From the NCBI GenBank assembly GCA_030685235.1, contig MU839097.1, positions 124,001-188,000 on the forward strand: DNA of 64,000 bases. The letters run 5' to 3'. Shown in pieces: positions 24,098 to 35,319 of the stretch (positions are counted from its first letter, which is position 1; each line of letters starts with the position of its first letter). This stretch comes from Copromyces sp. CBS 386.78 (taxonomy: Eukaryota > Ascomycota > Sordariomycetes > Sordariales > Sordariaceae). The notes under the pieces are model-generated. The model saw only the letters and a program-made list of their open reading frames with translations, was not told where the DNA came from and searched no databases. The translations under genes were made by a program, and so were the position numbers.

Positions 24098-25684
24098 TGA
24101 TAACGATCAAATGCTTTCTATTCTTTTTTTTTTTCCCTTTTTTTCCCTCTTTTTCCCTACCTTTTTTTGTTTACACTATGTAAAGCAAATTGGTGATTTG
24201 AGGCGGGCTAGAACTGTTGGTATCACGATGATGTTGCCTCTGTGAAAAAATGGATTTCGTGGGTATGAGTAGGCTCGAACAGTTACCCTGGTCTTGGTGT
24301 TTTCCACTTGCGTAGTGGAGATCGGGGGATGGTGAGGGCTTCGTTTTTGACCGAGCCGGAGTTGGGGCTGGTGTAAGTTCTATGCAGTGCTGTTACTTGC
24401 TATCCACAACTTTGTGGGAGAAGTCCAGATGGAGAATGTGGGTCTCGGACGCTGATATGAGCTTTTATGGATGTCTTTGACTTGGGTTCATCAAGTCAAG
24501 AAGAGCAGGAAAAAGTAAAAGCATCGAGACAACCTTACTCGTGCCCTCAGGGTTTTCGTGAGGAAAGTATGCACGACCTGAAATCTACAAACAACACGAT
24601 GCCGACGTTCTTATCATCTCCAACTTTGGAGGTTGACAATCAGACAAGGTGTCTCCTGATTGTGCTCTGAGGTGTTTCGAGAGGTACCTTGACCATTCCC
24701 TCTCAGTCTACAAGCCGCAAGCGCGTCCTGCCCAGTCTCATAGTAACGTTAAAACTCAGAACGTTGGGACTCAAGGAGCCAACATGACGCTACACCTTTT
24801 AACGCTGCAACGCTTATAACTTCATACCTTTACGCTAGCAATGTCATTTTGTTCTTTCCTACCTACCCAACCCGTGCTTTTTGACTCCTCTTTGTTTTCG
24901 ATTGATTCAAGAATACACGGGTTAACCAAAAACTGAATATGATACAAGTGACAACGAAAAAAAAATAAGAAAGAAGAGGAAAAGGCAAGAAGACACAATA
25001 TCGAAGAAGGCGCGGAGAGCAATTGGCCTTAACGGTCTTTTACCTCGATTTTTTTTTTTTTTTTTTTTTTACCTTCCTGCGACAGGTATGCTGATTGATG
25101 TCTTGTTGCTCCTGAGAAGACATACGGCGGAACGTTTTTGAGTGTCCAGTACTGTGTCCTAGGTTGCGAAGTTGGTCTGCGACGGGTGCCACCACCGTGC
25201 ATTTGTTGACGAACTGAGCTCTCACCAGTGCCACCTGATTTTCTAGACCTTGAGTTGTCTTGTCTTTGGGCTGATGCGCCAGATGCTCTGAATGGACGAA
25301 AAGGTCGGAGGATACCATTTGAACTTGGACTGCCGAGTATGCAACCATATTGCTCTTTGGATCGTTATTACGCGGTTACCTTGGCCACCGGAAAAATAAT
25401 CACATCCGCTTTTGGACGACAAAGTGTCTGAAAATATCGACACCTCCCCACTATCCTGGTTGTGGATAGTTGACACGGCCCATAGTCAAAAGTATGACTG
25501 ACACGTGAGAAGTGAAACGTCGTGGCTTACCCTTATCGTCGAAGGAAAAGGGAAGGATACTGAGTAGAAACTTGAGAGCAGTAGTGAGAGGGGGCTGATG
25601 ATACCCACCACGAGACAAACCGGACCAGTATGTTGTTGTTGATTAGGTCTGTCAATGTTGTTTGTTCGGCGACCAGCATCATGT
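24098..25684. other. intergenic region with long T tract
   Basis: About 1.6 kb without a credible gene. It includes several T-rich stretches after the tRNA and a 22-nt T run at 25,049-25,070. It should contain the 3' end of the U1-70K transcript. Confidence 0.45.
25049..25070 (+). repeat. T homopolymer tract (22 nt)
   Basis: Twenty-two consecutive T downstream of tRNA-Glu. Confidence 0.9.
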
Positions 25685-27422
25685 CTAATAGCGACGCAAC
25701 TTTCTGGGGTCTTCATATCCGCCGTCGTACCCGCGTTTCCTGGACGAGTCGTCGTGATCTCTGGGCCTGTCGTAGTCGCGGCCGCCACCACCTTGATACC
25801 CACCGTCTCTGGTTTCCCTCGGGGCTCCGGGTTCTCTAGGTCTGATGGGCTCCATGTTGCTGCCAGTCTGCCGAGCGTTGCGTTCACCGCCGCGGAAACC
25901 TCCGCCGCCAGATCTGTCATCATATGAGCGACCGCCATCACGCCCACCGTACCCACCGCTGCTTCCGCTAGGACCGTCTCTGCGGCTGTCGCGATCGCGG
26001 TCCCTGTCACCCCCACGATGACTGTCACGGTCACGGCCGCCAAAGCCACCACCGGGGCCGCTGGGAGCACCCGACGGAGGGGAGAAACTGCTGCCACCAG
26101 CTGGGGCGCCAAAGCCACGGCCGCCGTCACGTCCGCCGCCGAAACCGCCGCCACCGCTACGTCCACCGAAGCGATCACCACCTCCAAAGCCGCCACCGGG
26201 GCCGCCGGGGCCGCCACCACCCCTGAAGCCGCGGTCACGTCCTCTGAATCCACCACCGAAGCCACCACCGCGGAAGCCACCGGGGCCGCCAAATCCACCG
26301 GGACCCATAGGCCTAGCAGGCATCGCCTTGGTGTAACCACGGCCTCCAAGACCGCCACCGAGACGACGAGGTTTCCATCCCTTGACCGTGCGGCCTCTCT
26401 CTACATCGACCTTGATGCGGCGATCCTTGATACGGATGCCATCACAGCCATCTAGAGCAGCTGGATTGCGCATGCGCCACAGGCGCAGGTGTCAGTAAGG
26501 CCTTACCATGAAGAAACAAATACTACCTTTCAAGGTATACGACGACGTGGAAGATGATGAATGGATAAAGGGAAGACGAAAAAAGTTTCCGCAGGACAGG
26601 CAAGCTTGAGGGCCATTGAGTCCTGGTTGTGGGCTTACAGAACAGCACCGACAGCGGGCGTTTCCTTGTCTGTAGTGTGCTGGTTGAATGTCAAGAAGGA
26701 GGGGGGGTCAAGGGGGGCTGGTCATTACCTCTCATGTCCTTTTCGCGTTCGAAAACGACAAAAGCATAGCCACGATGGGGCTTTTTCTTCTTGTTCGAGT
26801 TCTCATCGACGTGGGTATCCCTGATGATACGGATCTGTTTTCGTGTCAGCCAAACGTTCAACAACACATGCATAAATATCCTGCCATGGTGATGGGGGAT
26901 GCAAACTCACGCGCTCAATGGGGCCGAAGCGGCTGAACTCGCGCTCGAGATCCTGTTCATCAGCACGGTAGTCAAGACGCGCCACTATCAACGTCTTGAA
27001 AGCATCTCCTCTGATGTTGGGATCGTCATTGGGGTTGTCTGCAACAAAAAAAGAAGATCTGTTAGCCAAGCCGCATGACAACAAGGGACCCACGGTTGTC
27101 AAGTAAAGGAGTAGCGAGTACAACTGCGCGCAACGTCGTTCGGGGGTGGTTGCCGCGTACAATTCTTGGGGCCCTCGGTCAGCAGCTTCTCCAAAGCCTC
27201 CTTCTTCTCGCGCTTCTTGCGGTCGCGCGCCTCCAGCCAGCTCTCGGTCGGGCGGTACTCGTACTCCTGCTCGTAGGCTTGCATGGCAGGAAGGAAGTCG
27301 GCGACGGGGGTGATGAAGGCCGACTTGCGCTCTTCGGGAGCAACATCGCAGGGCGGCACCCAGCGCAGAGGTGGCCGGGGCGCGAAGAGCGCGAGGAGGT
27401 TAGGCGGGAGCCTATCTGTCAT
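25685..27422 (-). CDS. U1 snRNP 70-kDa protein (U1-70K)
   Basis: U1-70K binds stem-loop I of U1 snRNA and helps recognise 5' splice sites. Four exons, 27422-27161, 27038-26911, 26834-26729 and 26460-25685, give 423 residues with matching phases. The N-terminal segment ([20 protein letters not shown]) is the conserved tail that wraps around the Sm ring and contacts U1C. A Glu/Arg/Lys helix with [10 protein letters not shown] follows. The RRM covers about residues 95-180, with RNP2 (TLIVARLDY) near 102 and RNP1 (RGYAFVVFE) near 152. After the RRM comes the conserved [20 protein letters not shown] segment. The C-terminus is Gly/Arg/Asp/Ser-rich (RGG-type) rather than the long RS tail of animals. 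The last intron, 268 nt, is the longest. Confidence 0.94.
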
Positions 27423-28100
27423 TGTCGCTTCACGTGTCGATGTTGTAGCTGGTTGTTGTTTTGGTTGTGGTTGATCTTATCTGTCGTCGAATTAAATATG
27501 TCCGTCGAAACCAGGAAATGTCGTCTGTTGTCGTTTTATCCTCTGCTGTTCGGAAAGCCGGGCAAGAACAGTTCAATTAAGCTTTAACGCTGTTACAAAT
27601 TTGCCAAAGCTGGGATGACGATAAATGTCGTGTTTGTCGGGTTGTGAAAAAGGTCCAACCCGCATTCGCGACTTTGCTTGCTTTGCCCAAGTGGACAGTT
27701 GAAGAGCGGGCGGGAGGCGGGAGGAGCAGCAACAACTGAACGGTCCTGGCCCAAAGTCGTCCACTGCCTGGCCGCCTCGCAGCTCTGGCTAGTGGCTCCA
27801 GCTCTTCGCGCGCTTGACCGAACGGCCACTGCGAAAGAGGGACCGTGCACCCTCCTCACCTTCGTCCTATCACTACGCACACACCCAATGAGTGGGGTGG
27901 AATCGCATTGAAATTCTGCCGACCGCTTTTGCAGTCAGTGGGCGGGTCCAGTCCCTCCAGTGCCGTGCCGGCGCGCGACGGGCTGCGGGCGAGAGTCTGG
28001 CAGAAGTTCGAAGTCGCACCCTCCGGATCATGAACCCTGGTGGACGACTCGGACTTGTTGCAAGGCGAGGACGGCGGCGACAAAGAAGAGCATCACAACA
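27423..28100. promoter_or_regulatory. divergent promoter region of U1-70K and mrpl51
   Basis: 678 bp between two divergent start codons, with short open frames only. No specific element identified. Confidence 0.5.
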
Positions 28101-28844
28101 ATGACGGTAAAAGCATTGACGCAGATCTCCTCTGCCGGCCGTGTAAGTTAGCCAGAATCCTGAGCAATTATTTAAACTAATCAAGAAAACTATGCTAACT
28201 GTTGGTTGTTTTGTCTCTAGAATGGCGTCGGCGCATTCGTCTTGCAGTGCAAGAAGTTGGACATCCACTACAGTGACTGGGCTGGCAGCTCCCGGGGCAT
28301 GAAGTACGTTTACGATCCTTCGACGACATGACAGCACTATCTACATCCCTTCCGATCGAATACCCTACCTACCTACCTACCTACCTACCGAGTTCTATCC
28401 TCCATGTATCCTCGACACCATCATCCTCATCACCATCCAAGACTTTCACGCCCTCATCCTCCGTCCCTCCTCCGTCGCCCTCGATCTATGCCACCCAACC
28501 CCCCCAACCTCCATACAGCCCCAGTTCAGTTGCTAACATTTCTTCCTCACAGCGGCTTCATCAAATCCCTCCTCCCCAAATTCGCCGCCGCCAACCCCCA
28601 GATCGAGTTCGTCGTCTCCCCGCGGCCCGCCAAGCACCCGATTCTCATGGGCCACTACATCAACGGACGCACCAAGGCCATCTGCGTGCGCAACATGGAG
28701 CCGCTGGAGATCCTCAAGAAGGCGGAGCTTCTGAGAGATTCGAGCGGCGAGAAGCCCCAGAAGTTCAAGAAGCCCGTTACTAGCACGAACCCCAGTGTCA
28801 GAGGCGTCTGGTCGCCTTATCATGGGCAGGGGTTGGTTGTGTAA
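28101..28844 (+). CDS. mrpl51: mitochondrial large-subunit ribosomal protein mL43 (Mrpl51)
   Basis: Three exons, 28101-28142, 28221-28303 and 28553-28844, give 138 residues. The protein has the thioredoxin-like L51/S25/CI-B8 fold shared with mS25 and complex I subunit B8: an initial strand (GVGAFVLQCKKLDIHYSDWAG), a helix (FIKSLLPKFAAANP), and the QIEFVVSPRPAKHPILMGHYING segment. Its C-terminus, SVRGVWSPYHGQG, is also characteristic. It should act in the matrix in the large mitoribosomal subunit. No cleavable presequence is obvious, which is usual for this protein. Intron 2 contains a (CTAC)n run at about 28,364-28,389. Confidence 0.93.
28364..28389 (+). repeat. (CTAC)n microsatellite
   Basis: About six tandem CTAC units inside the second intron of mrpl51. 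Confidence 0.85.
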
Positions 28845-29428
28845 ACTGCTGCTTGGGCTGGGCTGGGCGATGTTGTGTTGGGAGATGCTGGGGCTGGTGC
28901 TGGGCTGGTGTTGGCTTGATAGCTGGCTCGGTTCGGTACCAGATGGATTGTATATACCATGTGGAATGTATGAATATGAATAAGGACATTGAAAGGTTTC
29001 TGGCAGTATCAAGGACTTTGGTGGGTCACATCAAATTGTCCTGAAGTCCCTTTAGATCTGTCAAGCTCAGATGATGGATTCTCCCGTTTTCCAAGCATCA
29101 GACACTATCCTGTGGTTCCAGGTGAATCGGCTGTCAACGCTCAAATTTGTGGTGAACATCTAAGAAGAGCGGATGAAGAAACCATGGAGTTACGGTAATC
29201 GATGTCACAGGAAAGTTGAACGGGCTACAGGAAAAAAAACACTGCTTTTTTTTCACCATTCCACTTCAACTGAAATACGGATTAGGACATTTAACTGTTT
29301 TATATTTTCGCCTTGTTCTCAACACCGTTTCCCAGCCTATATAAACCCGCAGACGTCAGCCCCCTATTGCGCTGACAAGACGTGCGGTTTGTTACAAAGC
29401 TATTTGAAACTTTTTATGGGCGGGTAGC
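28845..29428. other. convergent intergenic region
   Basis: 3' ends of mrpl51 (+) and the triosephosphate isomerase gene (-). No gene seen. Confidence 0.5.
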
Positions 29429-30461
29429 CTACTGCTTGGAGTTGATGATCTCGACGACTGTGTGTATCATCATGTTAGCCATCCATCTTCACATCATAGC
29501 ATCAGCGGATGATAAAACTCACACTCGGGCTTCAAGCTGGCGCCGCCAACAAGGAAACCGTCAATGTCCTCCTCCTTGGCAAGGTCCTTGCAGTTCTTGG
29601 CGTTGACAGAGCCGCCGTAGAGGATGCGAGTCTCCTCGGCAACCTTTTCGTTGACGTTCTTCTTGAGCCAGCTGCGGATGGCGGCGTGCACCTCCTGGGC
29701 CTGCTCCTTGGTGGCAACGAGGCCGGTGCCGATGGCCCAGATGGGCTCGTAGGCGATGACCACGTTCTTCCAGTCGGAAATCTCCTTGGCGAGGGCGGCG
29801 AGCTGGTTCTCGACGAACTTGATGGTCTCGCCGGCCTGGCGCGTGTCCTTGGACTCGCCGCAGCACCAGATGACCGAGATGCCGTTGTCGAGCGCGTACT
29901 TGGTCTTGGAGGCGACGAACTCGTCCGACTCGCCGAGCTCGTTGCGGCGCTCAGAATGGCCGAGGATGGTCCACTTGATGCCGAGATCCTGGAGCTGCGA
30001 GACGCTGATCTCGCCGGTGAAGGCGCCGTTGGGCTTGTTGAACACGTTCTGGGCGGCCACCTCAACCTTGGAATTCTTGAGGTTCTGCTTGACGAAGTCA
30101 AGGTAGAGAGCGGGAGGGGCGATCACGACCTCTTGTGTTTTATGTTGTGGTCAGCATTGGGCGATTCATTGTATTGCTGGTTTCCCGATTTCTTGCTCTG
30201 CGGTTGCAAACATACCGGCGTTGGAGTCCAACTGAGCATTGTTGAGGTTTTCAACGATGGCCTTGAGATCCTTCTGGGTCCCGTTCCTGGAAATAGGGGT
30301 TTGTTTGGTTAGCCGACCGTTCCGACGTGACATATGACGGGATGCAATGGATGACGATGGTAATGGCGGGGTAAAAGTGTTGGGGAAAGCTCCTTTGAGC
30401 TATGGGAATGGGAATTGACGCACATCTTGAAGTTACCGCCGACGAAGAACTGACGAGCCAT
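29429..30461 (-). CDS. tpi: triosephosphate isomerase
   Basis: Cytosolic glycolytic enzyme that interconverts dihydroxyacetone phosphate and glyceraldehyde 3-phosphate. Four exons, 30461-30424, 30286-30216, 30131-29523 and 29457-29429, give 248 residues, the standard length. Catalytic residues are visible: Lys12 in the NFKM motif (exon 1), the His of ILGHSERR, and the Glu of IAYEPIWAIGTG. The phosphate-binding GGS and GFLVGGASL segments are also present. The last exon codes for only nine residues (FVEIINSKQ, the Phe codon being split by the intron). The first exon of 38 nt uses a GTGCGT donor. Confidence 0.96.
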
Positions 30462-31320
30462 TTTGGGCGATTTGTTTTGTTTGATAGTATTAAAAAGAGG
30501 GTATCTAGGGGGAGTTGCAGGAAGCAGAAGCAGATGTCAAAGTTGTGATGATGTGTTGTTGGAGTGGAAGATGGAAACACAGCTCGAGATGGGACGGGAC
30601 GAAAGCCGGAGTGGGATAGGGTACCTCTATGTACCGCTGGAGGAGGGGTCGGGACTCGGTAGCTAGGGCGGAGGCATCAGACGTAAAAGTGGATTATCAT
30701 CTGCAAGTTCGGGGCACCAGAGCCTGTCACAGGTGCGATTCCCGGTCCCAAGCTTGTTGTTGTTCCCGGGCTTCGTTTCCTAGAGGTTTTCGTGTGAAAT
30801 GGTTGCTTGGCGGGTGGAATCCCGCCAGTTGCGAGAAGGCCGATTGTCGCTGCTACTGTCAATGATAGTTCCAAGCTGTAAGGTCCTCTACCTCTATGAC
30901 ACCAGAAGCCAGATACATCTACTATGCAGCATACCTCTACAGATAAATCTCACATTTCCAGAAGCAAATAGCACCACTTTCAAGAGACAAAGTTCAAGAC
31001 GGGACTCGGCTAAAGCTGTGTTTACTTTTTGGTGGTTTGGTATCATTAACTGGGACCCTTGTTTCGTCATATCTCCATCCAGTTGTGGATCGCTGTACCT
31101 GCGTCCGACTAATGACACTGGAGTCCTTGTTGTGCCAACTTCCTGTCCGCTCGTCCGCTCGGCTTTTCAGAGTTCCTACACTACCACCGCCAGGAACAGT
31201 CACGGTATGATCGCTATTGTTGATCATCAGCGGAATGAGATATCATGGGTGTACACGTGTAAATTGTCCGCCTCGTTCTTTCACCTCCTCAGTCCTACCC
31301 CACGATCTGCACATCGCAGC
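30462..31320. promoter_or_regulatory. upstream region of the triosephosphate isomerase gene
   Basis: About 860 bp that should carry the promoter of the highly expressed isomerase gene and the 3' end of the next minus-strand gene. Three copies of the octamer TACCTCTA lie within 320 bp (30622, 30889, 30932). No gene seen. Confidence 0.45.
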
Positions 31321-32424
31321 TTACCGCCTAAAGAACCCGCCCTTCACTTGCGGCTTCCTGTTTCGAAGCAGGAGGGTCTCCTTGAGGTTCAACGCTTGCC
31401 TCTTCACCTTTGGCGCAAGGGTCTGGTTTGTGTTGTTCGGCACAACCCTGAACACTGTCGAACCGACCTTCTCGTCCTTGATACCCTTGGCTTCACGAAC
31501 CACCTTTCTCCTCTTGGCTCCGGCGGCCGAATCTGACCTCTCAAGAGCCTCGTCGTCTTCATCGTCAGACTCCAAAAGCTCGAGGGGAAGCAGTTTCGGC
31601 ATCTCCCGCTTCCTCTTCTCGGGCAAAGTTGCCGCAGCATCCTCCTCAGCCTCTGACTCGGCTTCGTCCTCACTTGATTGCTCAACCTTGTTGGCGGCAC
31701 GCTTCTTGGACTTTGCTTGCTCCTTGAGGATGGCATCGCGCTCTTGGCGTCTCTTCTTCTCGGCGGCAGCTTTCCTGTAGTAGCCGTTAGCGTCATTTTT
31801 CACGCATCATCTTCCACGGTTCCGCATGATGACTTACTGCTCGGCAGCCCGTTGGGCAGCCTTCTCAGCCTCCAAAGACTTGGCCTGGGCCGCAGAAGTA
31901 GAGACCGCCTCAGGAGCCTCATCGTCGCTGTCCTCCTCTTCCGAATCCTCTTCGCTTTGCCCCTGTTCTTCCTTCTTCTCCTTCAAGATCTTTTCCAACG
32001 GGTTGACATCCGGGGCTTCTCTTGGCGTGACAAACTCCTCCTGCTCACTGTCGTCGAATGTGATGCGCTTTCCCCGCGGCTGCTCGGTTGGGGTCTGGAA
32101 TAATTGCGATTCTCCCTCCATTGTTGTATCAGGGTCCAGGGTCTTGGCGGCTGATGTTGGGATAGGGATCTCGATCTCGACGTGCTTAGTACTCCTGATC
32201 GAGATGGAGGATTCTGCTGATGACTCCTTCAAGGGTGTCTGAACCGTGCTCTCAACCTCCACTTGCTCAGTTTCTACAATCTCCGCAGCCCTCTTCAGAG
32301 CAGCCTTCCTGGGTGCGGCCTTCTTGGCCGTAGCCTTCGTTGTACGAGGTGCCTTTGCCGGAGTGGCAGCAGCCTTTTCGGGGGAGTTCTCCCTTGCTGT
32401 TTGGCCGCGAGTCCTTGGTGCCAT
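31321..32424 (-). CDS. U3 snoRNP-associated Utp16/Bud21-like protein
   Basis: Two exons, 32424-31838 and 31774-31321 (intron 63 nt with a GCTAAC branch site), give 346 residues. The C-terminal 60 residues match the Utp16/Bud21 family: a STVFRVV strand, QTLAPKVKRQALNLKETLLLR, and a final basic KGGFFRR. Yeast Utp16 is part of the small-subunit processome with U3 snoRNA, acting in 18S rRNA maturation in the nucleolus. The rest is low complexity, with an Ala/Lys/Thr-rich basic N-terminus, long Glu/Asp/Ser-rich stretches and a Lys/Arg/Glu helix before the conserved end. It is longer than the yeast protein, with the extra length all in the acidic and basic linkers. Confidence 0.78.
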
Positions 32425-32955
32425 TTTGGTAATGCGCCGTGGCAAGAATTGTCTGAAATGTGGCTTTTTCGAAAAGTCCTTCTTTCCTATAAGTGACTGT
32501 GCGATGAGTAAGCACAAAGTTTCAGTGCAAGCAGAGAAAGGCAGTGGTTCTGATGAGGCGATATGAAGGCGGGAATCTCAAGTGAAGGGTCCCAAAAGGG
32601 TTCGCAATTCAAAGGTTTGAACTTTCTCCAATTCACACTTTTTTTTGGCCGACCAGGGTCTGGCATCTGTGGCAGGCAATCGCCGGGCTTACTGATTGGA
32701 TCATCAATTCATTGGGCTTGCGGTTCCTGACCCACTTCTTGCATTCCCGTCAGCACACCCCCACTGCAGAGGCGTAAAACAGGCAAACATCTTAGGAGGT
32801 AGAGGTACGGTACTTAGAATACAGGATGCACTAACAGCCGGTTACCCGGACATCAACAGTCCGATATTCTCCACCACACTTAAACCTCACTTCACCTCCT
32901 TCAACTCACCTCGATCGAAGTGAGCTCAAGGCTCACAACTCTTTTACAGCCAGTC
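32425..32955. promoter_or_regulatory. divergent promoter region
   Basis: About 530 bp between divergent start codons. A TTTTACAG sequence 7 bases before the right-hand ATG could be an intron acceptor in the 5' leader. One TAGAGGTA octamer lies at 32,800. Confidence 0.45.
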
Positions 32956-34422
32956 ATGCACAGATCCCGGGCCCTGGTGCGGCAAACATGTCGCCTTTCA
33001 TCCCTACAACCGGTGTCGCCCGCAGCGCTTCATCATGTATGGCCGTCGATACCATCTCACCAGCCATCGTCATCGAGCTCGCCATTAAGCAGCCATAGCC
33101 AACCGGCAGCATCACAGCAGCAACGACGTTCATACAAAGTGGCCAAAATCTCGTCCAGAAGAGCTCAAAGCGGTCGCTATTTCGGAGACAAATACGAAGG
33201 CCCCACCCCCGAACAATGGGAGTTCCTCGTCAGCCACCTCCGGGCGCCCAACCTCACCGCGCAAGACTGCATCGAGACCCTCATCGCGTACATGATGGTG
33301 GCCGTCAAGCACGAGTCAACGTGGAAGACGCGTATGATGCGCGAGGACTACTTCCCTGTCTCGCGCCTTTACTACTGCGGCTTCCTGCTCATCCACCCGC
33401 ACTACGAGGTGCCCGCCTTCTGGCAGATGGGCATGCACATCCTGCACATGCTGTCATCGCTCAACTACTCGCCGGCGATCCTGACGCTGTACCGCTACTT
33501 TGACCAGATCGCCCGCCACCGCGACCCCAAGAGCGACACCTACCGCTTCATCCAGACCAAGTACCAGGAGCTCATCAACAAGGGCGATGCCAACGCTTGC
33601 ACCTGGAAGGCCGTCGAGCTGTGGGACCCTGAAAAGCCCGCGATCGCCATGATGTACCTCGACAAGGCCATGGAGGGGTACAAGCGGAATCCGGGACGGT
33701 ACGAGGTCGAACCCGTTATCGTTGACGACTTGGATGGACAAGGTGGCAAGAGTGAAAAAGTCCCGCTCCTGGTCAAGACGTTGAGCTTCTTCAGCGACAT
33801 GAAGGAGACGATGCTGGGACTTGTGGTCCGCAAGGAGACCGGCTCGTACGCGCTGCGCAGGCGAGAGATGCTCGAGCACCTTTTGCCGCTGGACAAGAAG
33901 CCTGCGCGCTTGCCGCTCTGGACGTGGGAGGGCATGTACCGTGTCCGGAAGGGGATGGCGCATGCCTCGATGGGGCAGATTACAACAGCCGTCGAGGAGC
34001 TGCGGATCGCAGCCGACGAGCTCGATATTGAGCAAGGACACTCTGTGCTGGCGATTCTCATGCAGTTTGAGGCGGAGAAGATCGATAAATGGATCAAGAA
34101 CGGGGGCGAAGGGATGCTTGAGTTGTCGAGTGCCTTTATACACCTCTACAATGATGAAAGTATCGAGGCCATGACTGAGGCTATGCGACTCCTGAATGAG
34201 GAGGCCGAGCTGAGGTTCAAGAGGGCGGCGCAAGGTGGCGATGTAAAGGCGGCGGAGCATTTGGAGCGCCTTTGCAAAACGAGAATGGATGAGCCTGGGC
34301 TTTCCAAGATGGAGAAGGAGATGTATGAACTGGCTGCTAAAGAATGGGCTGAGATCTCACGCATGATGACAAGACATAGTTTCCGTGAGGAAACGGAGAA
34401 GGATACCGATTCAATGTTTTGA
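32956..34422 (+). CDS. probable mitochondrial protein of unknown function (helical repeats)
   Basis: A single-exon frame of 488 residues from the first ATG. The N-terminus (MHRSRALVRQTCRLSSLQP) is rich in Arg, Ser and Leu without acidic residues, like a mitochondrial presequence. The next 40 residues are Ser/Gln-rich. The remainder looks wholly helical. Helix pairs such as YSPAILTLYRYFDQIARH, the PAIAMMYLDKAMEGY block and a C-terminal RFKRAAQGGDVKAAEHLERL segment resemble TPR or Sel1-type repeats. I do not recognise a named family. The same frame is open a further 36 bases upstream but without an ATG. Function unknown; a role in the mitochondrion is inferred only from the presequence. Confidence 0.78.
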   Translation: MHRSRALVRQTCRLSSLQPVSPAALHHVWPSIPSHQPSSSSSPLSSHSQPAASQQQRRSYKVAKISSRRAQSGRYFGDKYEGPTPEQWEFLVSHLRAPNLTAQDCIETLIAYMMVAVKHESTWKTRMMREDYFPVSRLYYCGFLLIHPHYEVPAFWQMGMHILHMLSSLNYSPAILTLYRYFDQIARHRDPKSDTYRFIQTKYQELINKGDANACTWKAVELWDPEKPAIAMMYLDKAMEGYKRNPGRYEVEPVIVDDLDGQGGKSEKVPLLVKTLSFFSDMKETMLGLVVRKETGSYALRRREMLEHLLPLDKKPARLPLWTWEGMYRVRKGMAHASMGQITTAVEELRIAADELDIEQGHSVLAILMQFEAEKIDKWIKNGGEGMLELSSAFIHLYNDESIEAMTEAMRLLNEEAELRFKRAAQGGDVKAAEHLERLCKTRMDEPGLSKMEKEMYELAAKEWAEISRMMTRHSFREETEKDTDSMF

Positions 34423-35319
34423 TGGTTTGAGGCCGAAATACTAGAACAGAGAAGGAGTCTGCCCCGGGATAATCAGGGAGACGGACGACTGCTGCCTGGA
34501 CCCGGGTGGAGGGAGGATACGAAATACACACCATTGATACTATCTCCTCTAACATATGAGCAAAACAAAATGCTGGTTACACGTCTAGGAGATAAGAGTA
34601 TCGCTTGCTTACCACTCAAGCACTCATCTCACTCCCTTCTTGATGACCCTCCAGCCATCTCTCTTCATCATCACCCCCATCACTCCTCTGACTGTACCTC
34701 CCCAGTCTTCTCTCACCAAGTAGTTCTACTCCCCTCGACTACCTACCTAAAGATACCAGTTCGCACCCATTCCCATCCCCGCCTCATTTCCGTCCCGTCC
34801 ATACTTCGACTTTCCAGATATCACATCACCGAGCTTGATCCAAACATCCTCCCCATCACCGTCACGATCGATGTCGATAACTAGTGGTTAGACTTGCGAG
34901 GTAGTCATGTCTTGGTTACACATCACACCTGGTTTGTTCGTTAGCGCGGGACTTTACGATGCACTCTGCGCAACTCAACCACTATTCCACCAATTTTTAT
35001 GGAAGAAATTGGTATCAACCAGATCCGTTTCGGGCTTTTTATACATATTATCCACTTTTCCGGGTTCGAATGTGGTTGTTCCGTTGTTTTTCTGTATATT
35101 TTTGTAGACCTTTGTCGCGCAAATCGCGCTAACAAACAAACCAGCATTGATGTGTACTGTACACAAACACTTACCAACCCCTACCCTACGTTAACGGGGC
35201 CTCGGAGCCTCGGAGCCTACCCCGATCCGCGAACCCCCCCCCTACCCCCAACATTGGATATCAAGCCTACTCGTCGGTTAGGTGGATTCGCTTCGCCAGC
35301 CAACCGCCTCTTATAGTCC
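34423..35319. other. intergenic region bordering the RIP-mutated block
   Basis: About 900 bp of ordinary base composition with no gene. A small direct repeat of CGGAGCCT units lies at about 35,202-35,220. Base composition drops sharply to AT-rich sequence within 100 bp after 35,300. Confidence 0.45.
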